From NCBI RefSeq assembly GCF_000507185.2, contig NZ_AYTM02000002.1, positions 1,201,501 to 1,265,500 of the forward strand: a stretch of 64,000 nucleotides of DNA, given 5' to 3'. The notes under the pieces are model-generated. The model was not told the DNA's origin, made no database searches, and was given only the letters and a program-made list of their open reading frames with translations. Of the stretch, positions 14,503 to 24,022 are shown piece by piece. The position numbers were made by a program, and so were the translations under genes. The stretch comes from Pseudomonas syringae KCTC 12500 (GTDB lineage Bacteria > Pseudomonadota > Gammaproteobacteria > Pseudomonadales > Pseudomonadaceae). Position 1 is the first letter of the stretch, and the number at the start of each line of letters is the position of its first letter.

Positions 14503-15372
14503 TTACTCCTTCTGCTTCTCCAGCGCCACCTGATACAGCAGGTTCTTGCGCACGCCGGTTATTTCGGCAGCCAGTGCCGCGGCACGCTTGAGCGGCATCT
14601 CTGCAAGCAACAGATCCAGCACCCGCCGAGCCTCCTCACCAATGACGTCCTCGTCATGCGGCGGCGTCCAGCCAGCCACCAGCACCACGCACTCGCCACG
14701 CTGCTGATTAATGTCGGATTCGACAAATGCCCGCAGCTCACCCAAAGGCAGACCCTTGAGGGTTTCGAAAGTTTTGGTTATTTCACGCGCCAGCAACGCC
14801 TGACGATCAGCACCGAAGACCAGCTCCATATCCTGCAGGCATTCCAGGATGCGGTGCGGCGCTTCATAGTAGATCAGCGTGCGCGGTTCTTCTTTGACAC
14901 GCTCGAGCCTGGCCTTGCGACCCGCAGACTTGGCCGGAAGAAAACCCTCGAAAATGAATCGATCCGACGGCAGCCCGGCCGCAGACAAAGCCGCAATCAA
15001 GGCGCAAGCACCCGGCACCGGTACGACCTGCACACCTGCGGCACGCGCCTGGCGCACCAGGTGATAACCGGGATCGGAGATCAGTGGCGTGCCCGCATCG
15101 GAAATCAGTGCGACGTCATCACCGGCCAGCAGACGCGTGATGAAACGACTACCCTCATCACGTTCGTTATGTTCGTGACAGGCAGCCAATGGCGTGGAGA
15201 TGCCGAAGTGTTGCATCAGACGTGCGGAATGACGCGTGTCTTCAGCTGCGATCAACGCGACGTCGCGCAACACCTTCAAGGCCCGCACACTCATGTCGTC
15301 CAGATTGCCGATAGGAGTCGCCACTACATAAAGCGAACCCGGAGTGGAATTCGAAACAACCGGAACAGTCAA
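14503..15372 (-). CDS. rsmI: 16S rRNA (cytidine-1402-2'-O)-methyltransferase
   Basis: Partner of RsmH: 2'-O-methylates C1402 of 16S rRNA. The tetrapyrrole-methylase fold is seen in LYVVATPIGNLDDMS at the N-terminus, AAEDTRHS, and the DAGTPLISDPG SAM-binding segment. The frame stays open to 15417, but the best start is TTG 15372, which has GAGG 8 nt upstream and gives a 289-aa protein beginning at the normal family position; upstream codons look like leader DNA. Divergent from lpoA. Confidence 0.93.
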   Translation of the reverse strand: MTVPVVSNSTPGSLYVVATPIGNLDDMSVRALKVLRDVALIAAEDTRHSARLMQHFGISTPLAACHEHNERDEGSRFITRLLAGDDVALISDAGTPLISDPGYHLVRQARAAGVQVVPVPGACALIAALSAAGLPSDRFIFEGFLPAKSAGRKARLERVKEEPRTLIYYEAPHRILECLQDMELVFGADRQALLAREITKTFETLKGLPLGELRAFVESDINQQRGECVVLVAGWTPPHDEDVIGEEARRVLDLLLAEMPLKRAAALAAEITGVRKNLLYQVALEKQKE

Positions 15373-15610
15373 AACGCAAACCTCGCAGGTTAAAACAGGT
15401 GCTTGGAAAAAATGCATTGTACAGGCTGCGGCCCGGCGGAACGGTTCGCGCGTCAGGATGCCGACAAAAAAGGAATGAAAACATGTTCAGACCCGAGCAA
15501 GAAACGCGGCGCACCTCGCCAATTGAACGATTTGGCCGCCAGATGACCTTAACGCGACTGATATCACGGCTTTAAATACCATCGACATCGCACCCCGGCC
15601 AGCGCTTGGG

Positions 15611-15616
15611 TACAAT
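15611..15616 (+). promoter_or_regulatory. Possible -10 box for lpoA
   Basis: TACAAT at 15611-15616 lies 36 bp before the lpoA ATG. No convincing -35 is seen at 16-18 bp spacing, so this is weak. The 280-bp divergent gap 15373-15652 holds nothing else I recognise. Confidence 0.3.
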
Positions 15617-15652
15617 CCCCCGTTAATTCGCTCGAGTTTCAGGAACATACCA

Positions 15653-17467
15653 ATGATCGCTTGTCTGCGGCTGCTCTCTGCCCTCTGCCTCGCTGCCCTC
15701 CTCGCAGCCTGTGCCAGCTCGCCCTCGTCCAGCCTTGGCGAGCTGCCTCGAACCCCTGATGCCAGCATCGAGCAATTGCTCGAGCAGGCCGCCAGCGCCA
15801 AAACACCCGAGCAGGCCGCAACGCTGCGCTTGAGTGCTGCCGATCTGGCCAGCCGCCAGAACGACGCAGGACGCGCTGCGCAGATCCTCGGACAGGTGCA
15901 AATCGATCAACTCAAGCCCGGCTTGCAGGTTTTCGCCAGCACACTGTCCGCTGAGCTGGCGATGGGCCGCAATCAGCCCAAGGCAGCGCTGACCGCGCTG
16001 AATCATCCAAGCATGCAACGCTTGGGCGAACTGTCGGTCGAGCAGCAGGTCCGCACTCACATGGTCAAGGCGCGCGCCCTGGAAGCCGATGGCCAGGCAC
16101 TCGCAGCCGCCCATGAACGTGTTTACGCCGGCCCGCTGCTACAAGGCGCAGACGCCAGCGCCAACAATGACGCGATCTGGACACTGGTCTCCGCCCTGCC
16201 TGCCGAGCAACTGCAGAGCACAGCCACCGACGACATGGGCGGCTGGCTGAATCTGGCTCGCTCGATCAAGGGCGCAGGCACGCTCGAGCAGCAACAGACT
16301 GCCATCGACAACTGGAAAGCGCAGAACCCTAAACACCCTGCTGCACAGCAACTGCCAACCGCCCTCGCCCAGCTGCGCGCATTGACCAGCGAGCAGATTA
16401 CCAAAATTGCCCTGCTGCTGCCGCAGGACGGTCAGTTGGCCGCAGTTGCCAAAGCGTTGCGCGAAGGCTTCATGGCCGCGCACTTCCAGGCTCAGCAAGC
16501 AGGCGAGAATCCTCCGGCCATCCAGGTCTTCGACAGCTCGCGAATCACCTCGATGGACGAGTTCTACCGTCAGGCTCAGGCCGCTGGTGTGCAACTGGTC
16601 GTCGGTCCGCTGGAAAAGAACCTCGTCAAACAGCTGAACAGCCGTCAGCAGTTGCCTATCACCACCCTGGCGCTGAACTACAGCGATACCAGCAATGAAG
16701 GCCCGGCGCAGTTGTATCAGTTCGGCCTGGCCGCAGAAGACGAAGCCCGCGAGGTTGCACGTCGCGCCTGGGCAGACGGCAAGCGCAGCGCCGTGGCGAT
16801 GGTTCCGAAAGGCGAATGGGGCGACCGCGTGCTGGATGCCTTCCGCAAGAGCTGGCAGGCCAAGGGCGGCACGCTGATCGCTGCAGAGCACGTCGATCAG
16901 CCTGTAGAACTGGCACAGCAGGTCGCCGACCTGTTCCAGCTGCGCAACAGCGAAGGCCGCGCGCAGCGCCTGCAAAGCACGGCCGGCACTCAAGTCGCCG
17001 CTCAGCCAAGCCGTCGCCAGGACATCGACTTCATGTTCCTCGCCGCGACCCCACAGCAAGCGCAGCAGATCAAACCCACCATGGTCTTTCAGTACGCAGG
17101 TGACGTTCCGGTCTACGCCACTTCGCACCTGTTCACCAACAGCAACGATCATGCGCAATACATGGACCTCAATGGCGTGCGCTTCTGCGAAACGCCATGG
17201 CTGCTGAACGCCGAAGACCCGCTGCGCCAGCAGGTCACCGCGCAATGGCCACAGGCTGCAGGCAGCCTGGGTCGCCTGTATGCGATGGGTATCGACGCCT
17301 ATCGCCTGGCACCGCGCCTCGCACAGCTCAAGGCGATGCCTGACAGCCGCATTGACGGGCTGTCCGGCAGCCTTAGCCTGAACCCTGGCCGCCGTGTCGA
17401 ACGTCAGCTGCCATGGGCCGAATTCGTCGACGGCAAGATCCAGCGCCTGCCGGACACCGCTCCTTGA
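15653..17467 (+). CDS. lpoA: LpoA-like outer-membrane lipoprotein, PBP1a activator
   Basis: Outer-membrane lipoprotein (LppC/YraM family) that in enterobacteria reaches through the periplasm to activate the peptidoglycan synthase PBP1a. The 604-aa product has a lipoprotein signal ending in LLAAC with the acylated Cys at residue 20, a helical repeat region (about 35-240) and a C-terminal periplasmic-binding-protein-like fold (from about 250, TKIALLLPQDGQLAAVAKAL). It overlaps yraN by one base (TGATG). Confidence 0.92.
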   Translation: MIACLRLLSALCLAALLAACASSPSSSLGELPRTPDASIEQLLEQAASAKTPEQAATLRLSAADLASRQNDAGRAAQILGQVQIDQLKPGLQVFASTLSAELAMGRNQPKAALTALNHPSMQRLGELSVEQQVRTHMVKARALEADGQALAAAHERVYAGPLLQGADASANNDAIWTLVSALPAEQLQSTATDDMGGWLNLARSIKGAGTLEQQQTAIDNWKAQNPKHPAAQQLPTALAQLRALTSEQITKIALLLPQDGQLAAVAKALREGFMAAHFQAQQAGENPPAIQVFDSSRITSMDEFYRQAQAAGVQLVVGPLEKNLVKQLNSRQQLPITTLALNYSDTSNEGPAQLYQFGLAAEDEAREVARRAWADGKRSAVAMVPKGEWGDRVLDAFRKSWQAKGGTLIAAEHVDQPVELAQQVADLFQLRNSEGRAQRLQSTAGTQVAAQPSRRQDIDFMFLAATPQQAQQIKPTMVFQYAGDVPVYATSHLFTNSNDHAQYMDLNGVRFCETPWLLNAEDPLRQQVTAQWPQAAGSLGRLYAMGIDAYRLAPRLAQLKAMPDSRIDGLSGSLSLNPGRRVERQLPWAEFVDGKIQRLPDTAP

Positions 17468-17838
17468 TGCAACGCAGCACCCGCCAGCAAGCAGGGCGCG
17501 AGGCCGAAGCCTTCGCCCTGCAGTTTTTGCAACAACAGGGGCTGCGCCTGATTGAACAAAACTGGTTATGCAAACGCGGCGAGCTTGATCTAGTCATGCT
17601 TGACGGCGATACAGTAGTATTCGTCGAAGTTCGCTACCGTCGCCATTCAGGATGGGGTGGTGCCATGGAAAGCGTCGATTTTCGCAAGCAGGGGAAACTC
17701 GTCACCGCCGCACAGCTTTTTCTACAGCATGCAACGGCCTGGGCCAATCACCCCTGCCGTTTCGACGTGATCGCCATTGAAGGCGAGCCCGGCAAGGCTG
17801 CACCGCTGAACTGGATCAAGAGCGCTTTTGACAGCTGA
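17467..17838 (+). CDS. yraN: YraN family (UPF0102) endonuclease-like protein
   Basis: Small protein (123 aa) of the UPF0102 family with a restriction-endonuclease-like fold. The conserved core is visible: GREAEAFALQFLQQQG, then RGELDLVMLDGDTVVFVEVRYR, whose Asp and Glu-x-Arg/Lys are the expected metal-binding residues. Function is not established. The ATG at 17467 is coupled to the lpoA stop; the frame upstream is inside lpoA. The lpoA-yraN-gmhA-dolP order is conserved widely. Confidence 0.9.
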   Translation: MQRSTRQQAGREAEAFALQFLQQQGLRLIEQNWLCKRGELDLVMLDGDTVVFVEVRYRRHSGWGGAMESVDFRKQGKLVTAAQLFLQHATAWANHPCRFDVIAIEGEPGKAAPLNWIKSAFDS

Positions 17839-17912
17839 CCTGGCGCAGTGGCCCGACTTGAGTCATGACCTGCAATACACTACAGCCCTCACCGATTTCG
17901 CTATTTGTTTTG

Positions 17913-19169
<1,257 letters not shown>

Positions 19170-19193
19170 CGGGTAACCGGCAGGCATGAAAAA

Positions 19194-19217
19194 GGCGATC
19201 CGAAGATCGCCTTTTTT
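19194..19217. terminator. Bidirectional terminator between dolP and sspB
   Basis: GGCGATC-CGAA-GATCGCC, a perfect 7-bp stem with a stable tetraloop, followed by six T on the plus strand and preceded by five A, so it can also end sspB transcripts from the other strand. Confidence 0.85.
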
Positions 19218-19229
19218 ATTGCCCGTTTT

Positions 19230-19649
19230 TTACTTCACGACCTTCAGACTCGGCCTGCCACTCGGACGCGGCGGTTCGCTGTCTGGCGGAGGCGTATCGT
19301 CTTCGATCTCGATCTCTATTTCCTCACCCTCTTCCATGGAAGGCTCCAGATCGAAAACCATGCCCTGACCGTTCTCGCGGGCATAAATACCCAGGATGGC
19401 AGCGACAGGTACATAAAGCGTGTGCGGCACACCGCCGAAGCGGCCTTCGAAGCTCACCGCTTCGTTATCCATATGCAGATGACGCACGGCACTCGGCGAA
19501 ACATTCAGGACAATCTGCCCGTCATTGGCAAATCCTTGTGGGACCTGCACCGCCGGGTAATCCGCATTGACCAGCACATGCGGGGTGCAATCGTTATCGA
19601 CGATCCACTCATAGAGAGCACGAACAAGATAAGGGCGACTGGAGTTCAT
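19230..19649 (-). CDS. sspB: SspB, ClpXP specificity-enhancing adaptor
   Basis: Adaptor that tethers ssrA-tagged proteins to ClpXP. The 139-aa product has the compact N-terminal substrate-binding domain (SSRPYLVRALYEWIVDN ... FGGVPHTLYVPVAAILGIYARENGQGM), an acidic flexible linker (about 105-125) and the C-terminal ClpX-docking tail RPSLKVVK. It follows sspA by 17 bp and is in the same transcript. Confidence 0.95.
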   Translation of the reverse strand: MNSSRPYLVRALYEWIVDNDCTPHVLVNADYPAVQVPQGFANDGQIVLNVSPSAVRHLHMDNEAVSFEGRFGGVPHTLYVPVAAILGIYARENGQGMVFDLEPSMEEGEEIEIEIEDDTPPPDSEPPRPSGRPSLKVVK

Positions 19650-19666
19650 TAACGGCTCCTTAAGCC

Positions 19667-20284
19667 TTAGCGCATTTCACGTTCGGCATCAGACAGACTC
19701 GTCTGAAAAGCCTCACGCGCAAATTGGCGCTCCATATAATCAAGCAACGGCTTGGCAGGCCGCGGCAATTCAATACCCAAAATTGGCAAACGCCAGAGTA
19801 TGGGGAGTAGACAGCAGTCAACAAGACTTAGCTCGTCACTCATGAAAAAAGCTTTTTCCGCGAACAACGGGGAAACTCCGGCCAGACTCTCACGGAGCTC
19901 CTTGCGCGCCTGAACACGAGCAGGCTCCTTGCTGCGCGTATCCAGAATCAGGTCGACAAGGCCGCACCAGTCTCTCTGGATACGATGGATCAGCAAACGA
20001 CTGTTGGCACGAGCAACCGGATAGACGGGCAGCAGAGGCGGATGTGGATAGCGCTCATCCAGGTACTCCATCACCACGGTCGACTCGTACAACGCCAGGT
20101 CACGATCAACGAGGGTCGGCACACTGCCGTATGGATTTACTTCAATCAGCTGCGGCGGATGACGACCTGCCACCACTTCAATGATTTCGGCGCTGACACC
20201 CTTCTCGGCGAGCACAATGCGTACGCGATGAGAATAGTGGTCGGCGGGGTCGGAGTAGCAGGCCAACCGGTTGGTCACGCCCAT
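19667..20284 (-). CDS. sspA: SspA, stringent starvation protein A
   Basis: Glutathione-S-transferase-fold protein that binds RNA polymerase in starvation and acid stress. The 205-aa sequence has the thioredoxin-like N-domain ([20 protein letters not shown], then the PYGSVPTL and [15 protein letters not shown] segments) and a helical C-domain. The Cys of true GSTs is absent, as usual for SspA. A GGAGG lies 6 nt before the ATG. In P. aeruginosa petABC sits directly upstream; here the next gene is rpsI. Confidence 0.95.
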   Translation of the reverse strand: MGVTNRLACYSDPADHYSHRVRIVLAEKGVSAEIIEVVAGRHPPQLIEVNPYGSVPTLVDRDLALYESTVVMEYLDERYPHPPLLPVYPVARANSRLLIHRIQRDWCGLVDLILDTRSKEPARVQARKELRESLAGVSPLFAEKAFFMSDELSLVDCCLLPILWRLPILGIELPRPAKPLLDYMERQFAREAFQTSLSDAEREMR

Positions 20285-20508
20285 GGCGATCCTCCTCGCT
20301 TGTTAAAATTTATCGGACAGACGAACGAACGCGCTTGAAGGGCGCATCCGATAATGAACGCAACAGGACAGGTGTTCGTCGCGGGCCACAAGATAGCTCA
20401 TTTACGCGATGTAAATTCCGTAATCTTCGTCGACAGGCGGATAAATTTCACAATATCGACGTAAAAGGAGCAACGCAAAAACATCCTGACCGTAAAAATC
20501 ACGCCCAT
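20285..20508. other. sspA-rpsI gap where petABC would be expected
   Basis: No coding region is seen here. The stretch is more AT-rich than its neighbours and holds the sspA leader and the distal side of the rpsI terminator. No fragment resembling Rieske protein, cytochrome b or cytochrome c1 was recognised in either strand. Confidence 0.6.
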
Positions 20509-20543
20509 AAAAAAACGCCCAGCCCCGCGAGGGGATGGACGTT
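20509..20543 (-). terminator. Intrinsic terminator of rplM-rpsI
   Basis: Read on the minus strand, AACGTCCATCCCC-TCGC-GGGGCTGGGCGTT forms a 13-bp stem with two mismatched or wobble positions and is followed by a run of T (A7 at 20509-20515 on the plus strand). It lies 23 bp after the rpsI stop. Confidence 0.85.
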
Positions 20544-20565
20544 CTTTCTTTGAACGAAGAGCGTA

Positions 20566-20958
20566 TTAACGCTTCGAGTACTGCGGACGCTTACGCGCTT
20601 TACGCAGACCGACTTTCTTACGTTCAACTTCACGAGCATCGCGAGTCACGAAGCCTGCTTTACGCAGAGCGCCACGCAGTGTCTCGTCGTACTGCATCAG
20701 AGCGCGAGTGATACCGTGGCGGATTGCGCCAGCCTGACCACTCACACCGCCACCGATAACGGTGACGTAGATGTCGAACTTTTCAACTGTCTCGGTCAGT
20801 TCCAGCGGCTGACGAACTACCATGCGGGCAGTTTCGCGGCCGAAGAAATTATCCAGGGAGCGGTTGTTGATCGAGATGTTACCAGTACCCGGACGCAGGA
20901 AAACGCGAGCGGTTGCGGTCTTGCGACGGCCAGTGCCGTAATTTTGAGTCGCCGACAT
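20566..20958 (-). CDS. rpsI: 30S ribosomal protein S9
   Basis: Small-subunit protein whose C-terminal tail reaches the P-site tRNA. The 130-aa protein begins [20 protein letters not shown] and ends [11 protein letters not shown], both diagnostic. It is 14 bp after rplM in the usual L13-S9 operon. Confidence 0.98.
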
Positions 20959-20972
20959 AATGAACTATTCCG

Positions 20973-21401
20973 TTAAAACTTCAGTTCTTGGGGCTGCTGA
21001 GCAGTATGAGGGTGTACAGCGCCCGCATAGACTTTCAGCTTACGATACATGTCGCGACCCAGCGGGTTCTTAGGCAGCATGCCTTTGACCGCGGTCTCGA
21101 TCACGCGCTCAGGAGCTTTGGCGATCAGCTTTTCGAAGTTGATCGACTTGATCCCGCCCGGAAAACCGGAGTGTGAGTAGTAGATCTTGTCGGTGGTCTT
21201 GGCACCAGTAACGCGGATCTGCTCGGCATTGATCACGACGATGTAGTCGCCAGTATCAACGTGCGGAGTGTATTCCGGTTTGTGCTTGCCACGCAGACGG
21301 CTCGCGATTTCGGTGGCCAGACGACCCAGGGTCTGACCAGCAGCGTCGACGACGAACCAGTCGCGCTTAACTGTTTCCGGTTTAGCAGTAAAAGTTTTCA
21401 T
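20973..21401 (-). CDS. rplM: 50S ribosomal protein L13
   Basis: Early-assembling large-subunit protein; in E. coli it also represses its own mRNA. The 142-aa product starts [20 protein letters not shown] and contains [20 protein letters not shown] and [10 protein letters not shown], family hallmarks. First gene of the rplM-rpsI operon with a long leader upstream. Confidence 0.98.
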   Translation of the reverse strand: MKTFTAKPETVKRDWFVVDAAGQTLGRLATEIASRLRGKHKPEYTPHVDTGDYIVVINAEQIRVTGAKTTDKIYYSHSGFPGGIKSINFEKLIAKAPERVIETAVKGMLPKNPLGRDMYRKLKVYAGAVHPHTAQQPQELKF

Positions 21402-21581
21402 TCTTTATAGCCTCAGGGGCCGCCCTGAAAATTAGACGGCGGATCTTACTGAATAGTGCGTACTTTGACAAGTCAAAGGCAGCCGGAAACAGACGCTATC
21501 GGGGGCTCGGGTCAGCGCGTCCGTTATACGGCAAGATTCTTCGGCAGACGGCGCATCACTTCCACTGCAAAGAGCTGGCGG

Positions 21582-21609
21582 ATTATACAGACTGTAAAAA
21601 TAACCTCAA
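21582..21609 (-). promoter_or_regulatory. Promoter of rplM-rpsI
   Basis: Minus-strand TTGAGG (21609-21604) and perfect TATAAT (21587-21582) with a 16-bp spacer. The start near 21575 would leave a leader of about 175 nt before rplM, long enough for the L13-binding control known from E. coli. Confidence 0.65.
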
Positions 21610-21722
21610 CCGGATTTTTTGTTCACATTCTGTTTATTGCCTGCGGGGCGTGGATTGGCGGATATTTACCCTCTTAGCACAAAGCCATCATGGGAGCCCT
21701 GCCAAGGAGCCCCACGTAACGA

Positions 21723-21760
21723 GGCTGGACAGTTTTGGCAAAAAATAAGACGATCCAGCC
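21723..21760. promoter_or_regulatory. Inverted repeat upstream of the AraC-type gene
   Basis: GGCTGGA (21723-21729) and TCCAGCC (21754-21760) form a perfect 7-bp inverted repeat with 24 bp between arms, 36 bp before the regulator's start codon. It could be an operator or an RNA hairpin; nothing further is shown by the sequence. Confidence 0.35.
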
Positions 21761-21796
21761 GTTGCTTGACCATTTACCCATATAAGAATAACGATT

Positions 21797-22801
21797 ATGC
21801 CGATCCAACACGCCACTCTTCTGCGCCGCGTAAGCATCCTGACCACGGACAAGATGTTTGCCTCCACTGTCATGCAGGCCAAGGATTTCTTCCATCTCGC
21901 GAGCCTGCGCTACAGCAAGCAACTGGGCCATGGCCTGGTACCCGCCTTCGAAACGCGCCTGGTCAGCCCGGACGGGCTTTCGGTCAGCAGCTTCAGCGAT
22001 GTCACCCTGCCGGTCGACGGCGCGCTCTGCCAGAGCGACATCATCGTCATCCCGGCCTTCTGGGACGATTTTGAAACCCTCTGCCAGCGTTACCCACAGA
22101 TCCTGCCGTGGTTGCGCGAACAGCACGCCAATGGGGCGGTACTCTGCGCCGAAGCCACCGGTGTCTACTGGCTTGCCGAAGCCGGCTTGCTGGACGGCAA
22201 GGAAGCGACGACCTACTGGCGCTTTTTCAGCGCATTCGCCGAGCGCTATCCCAAGGTCCTGCTCAATCAGGAAAAGCACCTGACCGACGCCGACAACGTG
22301 TATTGCGCGGGCGGCACGACCTCGGCCTGCGATCTGTACATTTATCTGATCGAGCGCTTCTGCGGCGCCAATGTCGCCCAGGCCGTCGCCCGCGACATCC
22401 TCTATGAAGTGCGTCGCACCTACTCGCCGGGGCGAATCGGTTTTGGCGGTCAGAAGCTTCATCAGGACGTGGTCATTCTGCAGATCCAGCACTGGCTGGA
22501 AGAGCACTTTGCCGACAAGTTCCGCTTTGAAGACGTGGCCCGTGAGCACGGCATGAGCATTCGCAATTTCATGCGCCGCTTTCAGACCGCCACAGGCGAC
22601 AAGCCGCTGCATTACCTGCAACGGCTGCGGATCGAAACGGCAAAGGGATTGCTGTCGGGGACGCGCAAGAGCATCAAGACCATCAGCTACGAAGTGGGCT
22701 ACGACGACGCCAGCTTCTTTGCCCGACTGTTCCGCCAGCACACCGAGCTGTCACCCAATCAGTATCGGCAACAGTTCGAGGGTCAGAGGGAGAAGCTATA
22801 A
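21797..22801 (+). CDS. GATase1-like/AraC family transcriptional regulator
   Basis: A 334-aa regulator with an N-terminal class I glutamine-amidotransferase/DJ-1-like domain (about 10-190, nucleophile-elbow Cys117 in VLCAEATG) and a C-terminal pair of AraC helix-turn-helices (about 230-328: VAREHGMSIRNFMRRF and ISYEVGYDDASFFARLFRQ). Relatives such as GbdR, ArgR and FtrA sense amines or amino-acid-like compounds in Pseudomonas, but the ligand here cannot be read. The start has a poor Shine-Dalgarno. Its last codons and stop lie inside a heptamer repeat element, so the exact C-terminus may have been set by that insertion. Confidence 0.85.
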   Translation: MPIQHATLLRRVSILTTDKMFASTVMQAKDFFHLASLRYSKQLGHGLVPAFETRLVSPDGLSVSSFSDVTLPVDGALCQSDIIVIPAFWDDFETLCQRYPQILPWLREQHANGAVLCAEATGVYWLAEAGLLDGKEATTYWRFFSAFAERYPKVLLNQEKHLTDADNVYCAGGTTSACDLYIYLIERFCGANVAQAVARDILYEVRRTYSPGRIGFGGQKLHQDVVILQIQHWLEEHFADKFRFEDVAREHGMSIRNFMRRFQTATGDKPLHYLQRLRIETAKGLLSGTRKSIKTISYEVGYDDASFFARLFRQHTELSPNQYRQQFEGQREKL

Positions 22802-22860
22802 GCTGCAAGCTGCAAGAGCCTGGGCTTTTAGCTTGCGGCTTGCAGCTTGAAACTTGCCGC
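22793..22860. repeat. Heptamer-phased inverted repeat element without ORF
   Basis: The left arm has AAGC at 22793, 22800 and 22807 (7-bp period: AAGCTAT, AAGCTGC, AAGCTGC). The right arm is the inverse (GCTTGCGGCTTGCAGCTTG ...). Left and right arms resemble the terminal repeats of the cassette at 28657-29090 (about 20 of 23 positions on the left). It fills the whole gap between the convergent regulator gene and zapE and can fold as a long hairpin, so it probably also acts as a transcription end. Confidence 0.65.
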
Positions 22861-22865
22861 TGCGA

Positions 22866-23960
22866 CTAGGCCCTGTGCGCCCGCGAGAGGAACTCGTGGG
22901 ATTGCATTTCCAGCAGACGGCTGAGGGTGCGCTGAAACTCGAACATCAACCGGCCACCGGTGTACAGGTCCTTCAATTCGACCTCGGCCGAGATGATCAG
23001 CTTGACGTTGCGATCGTAGAACTCGTCGACCATGTTGATGAAGCGTCGGGCGATGTCGTCGGTGGCGACGTCCATCTGCTCGACGCCACTGATCAGCACG
23101 GCATGGAAGATCTTGCCCAGCTCGATGTAGTCGTTCTGACTGCGCGGGCCGTCGCACAACTCACGGAAGTCGAACCACGCCACATCGTCACAGGTGCGCA
23201 GCGCACGGATCTCGCGGTTTTCGATCATCAACACATCGTTTTCGATGGTTTCCGCGCAATCCGGAGTCAGCGCCTTGAAGCTTTTACGCAGGCTCTCCTG
23301 TGCAACTTCGTTGAGCGGGAAATGGAACAGTTCAGCCTGCTCCAAGTGACGCAGACGGTAATCGACGCCACTGTCGACGTTGACGATGTCGGTGTTCTGC
23401 TTGATCAGCGCGATGGCCGGCAGGAAACGCGCCCGCTGAAGGCCGTCCTTGTACAGGCCGTCCGGAACGATGTTGGAAGTGGCCACCAGCGTCACGCCGT
23501 TCTTGAACAGCTCTTCCATCAGCGTGCCGAGGATCATGGCATCGGTGATATCGGAGACAAAAAACTCGTCGAAACAGATGACCCGCGCCTCATCGGAAAA
23601 CCGCCTGGCGATGATCGTCAGCGGGTTTTTCTCGCCTTTGAGGGTCTTCATCTCTTCGTGCACGCGCTTCATGAAGCGGTGGAAGTGCGTACGGACCTTG
23701 TCCTTGAACGGCAGCGCGTCAAAGAACGTATCGACCAGATACGTCTTGCCGCGGCCTACGCCACCCCAGAAGTACAGCCCCTTGACCAGCGTCTGCTCTT
23801 TCTTGCCGAACAGTTTGCCGAACAGGCCGGGCTTGCTGTCGTGAGCGGCGATCAGATCGTCGTACAGGCGCTGCAGATGGCGCACAGCGTTTTCCTGCGC
23901 GGCATCGTGAAAGAAGTCCGGGCGTTTCAGATCAGCTTGATATCGTTCTAGGGGCGTCAT
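22866..23960 (-). CDS. zapE: ZapE, AFG1-like cell division ATPase
   Basis: AFG1/YhcM-family AAA-like ATPase that in E. coli appears at the constricting FtsZ ring. The 364-aa product carries Walker A GGVGRGKT (66-73), Walker B ICFDEF and the sensor region ATSN. It lies downstream of trpS with an intrinsic terminator in between, so it probably has its own start of transcription or is read through at low level. Confidence 0.93.
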   Translation of the reverse strand: MTPLERYQADLKRPDFFHDAAQENAVRHLQRLYDDLIAAHDSKPGLFGKLFGKKEQTLVKGLYFWGGVGRGKTYLVDTFFDALPFKDKVRTHFHRFMKRVHEEMKTLKGEKNPLTIIARRFSDEARVICFDEFFVSDITDAMILGTLMEELFKNGVTLVATSNIVPDGLYKDGLQRARFLPAIALIKQNTDIVNVDSGVDYRLRHLEQAELFHFPLNEVAQESLRKSFKALTPDCAETIENDVLMIENREIRALRTCDDVAWFDFRELCDGPRSQNDYIELGKIFHAVLISGVEQMDVATDDIARRFINMVDEFYDRNVKLIISAEVELKDLYTGGRLMFEFQRTLSRLLEMQSHEFLSRAHRA

Positions 23961-23979
23961 AATTCGTTAGCAAGGCAAC

Positions 23980-24010
23980 AAAAACGGGTCGTCACTGTAG
24001 CGACGACCCC
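23980..24010 (-). terminator. Intrinsic terminator of trpS
   Basis: On the minus strand GGGTCGTCGC-TACA-GTGACGACCC forms a strong stem with one imperfect pair, followed by GTTTTTG. It begins 13 bp after the trpS stop. Confidence 0.75.
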
Positions 24011-24022
24011 GGGGATTGGCAA

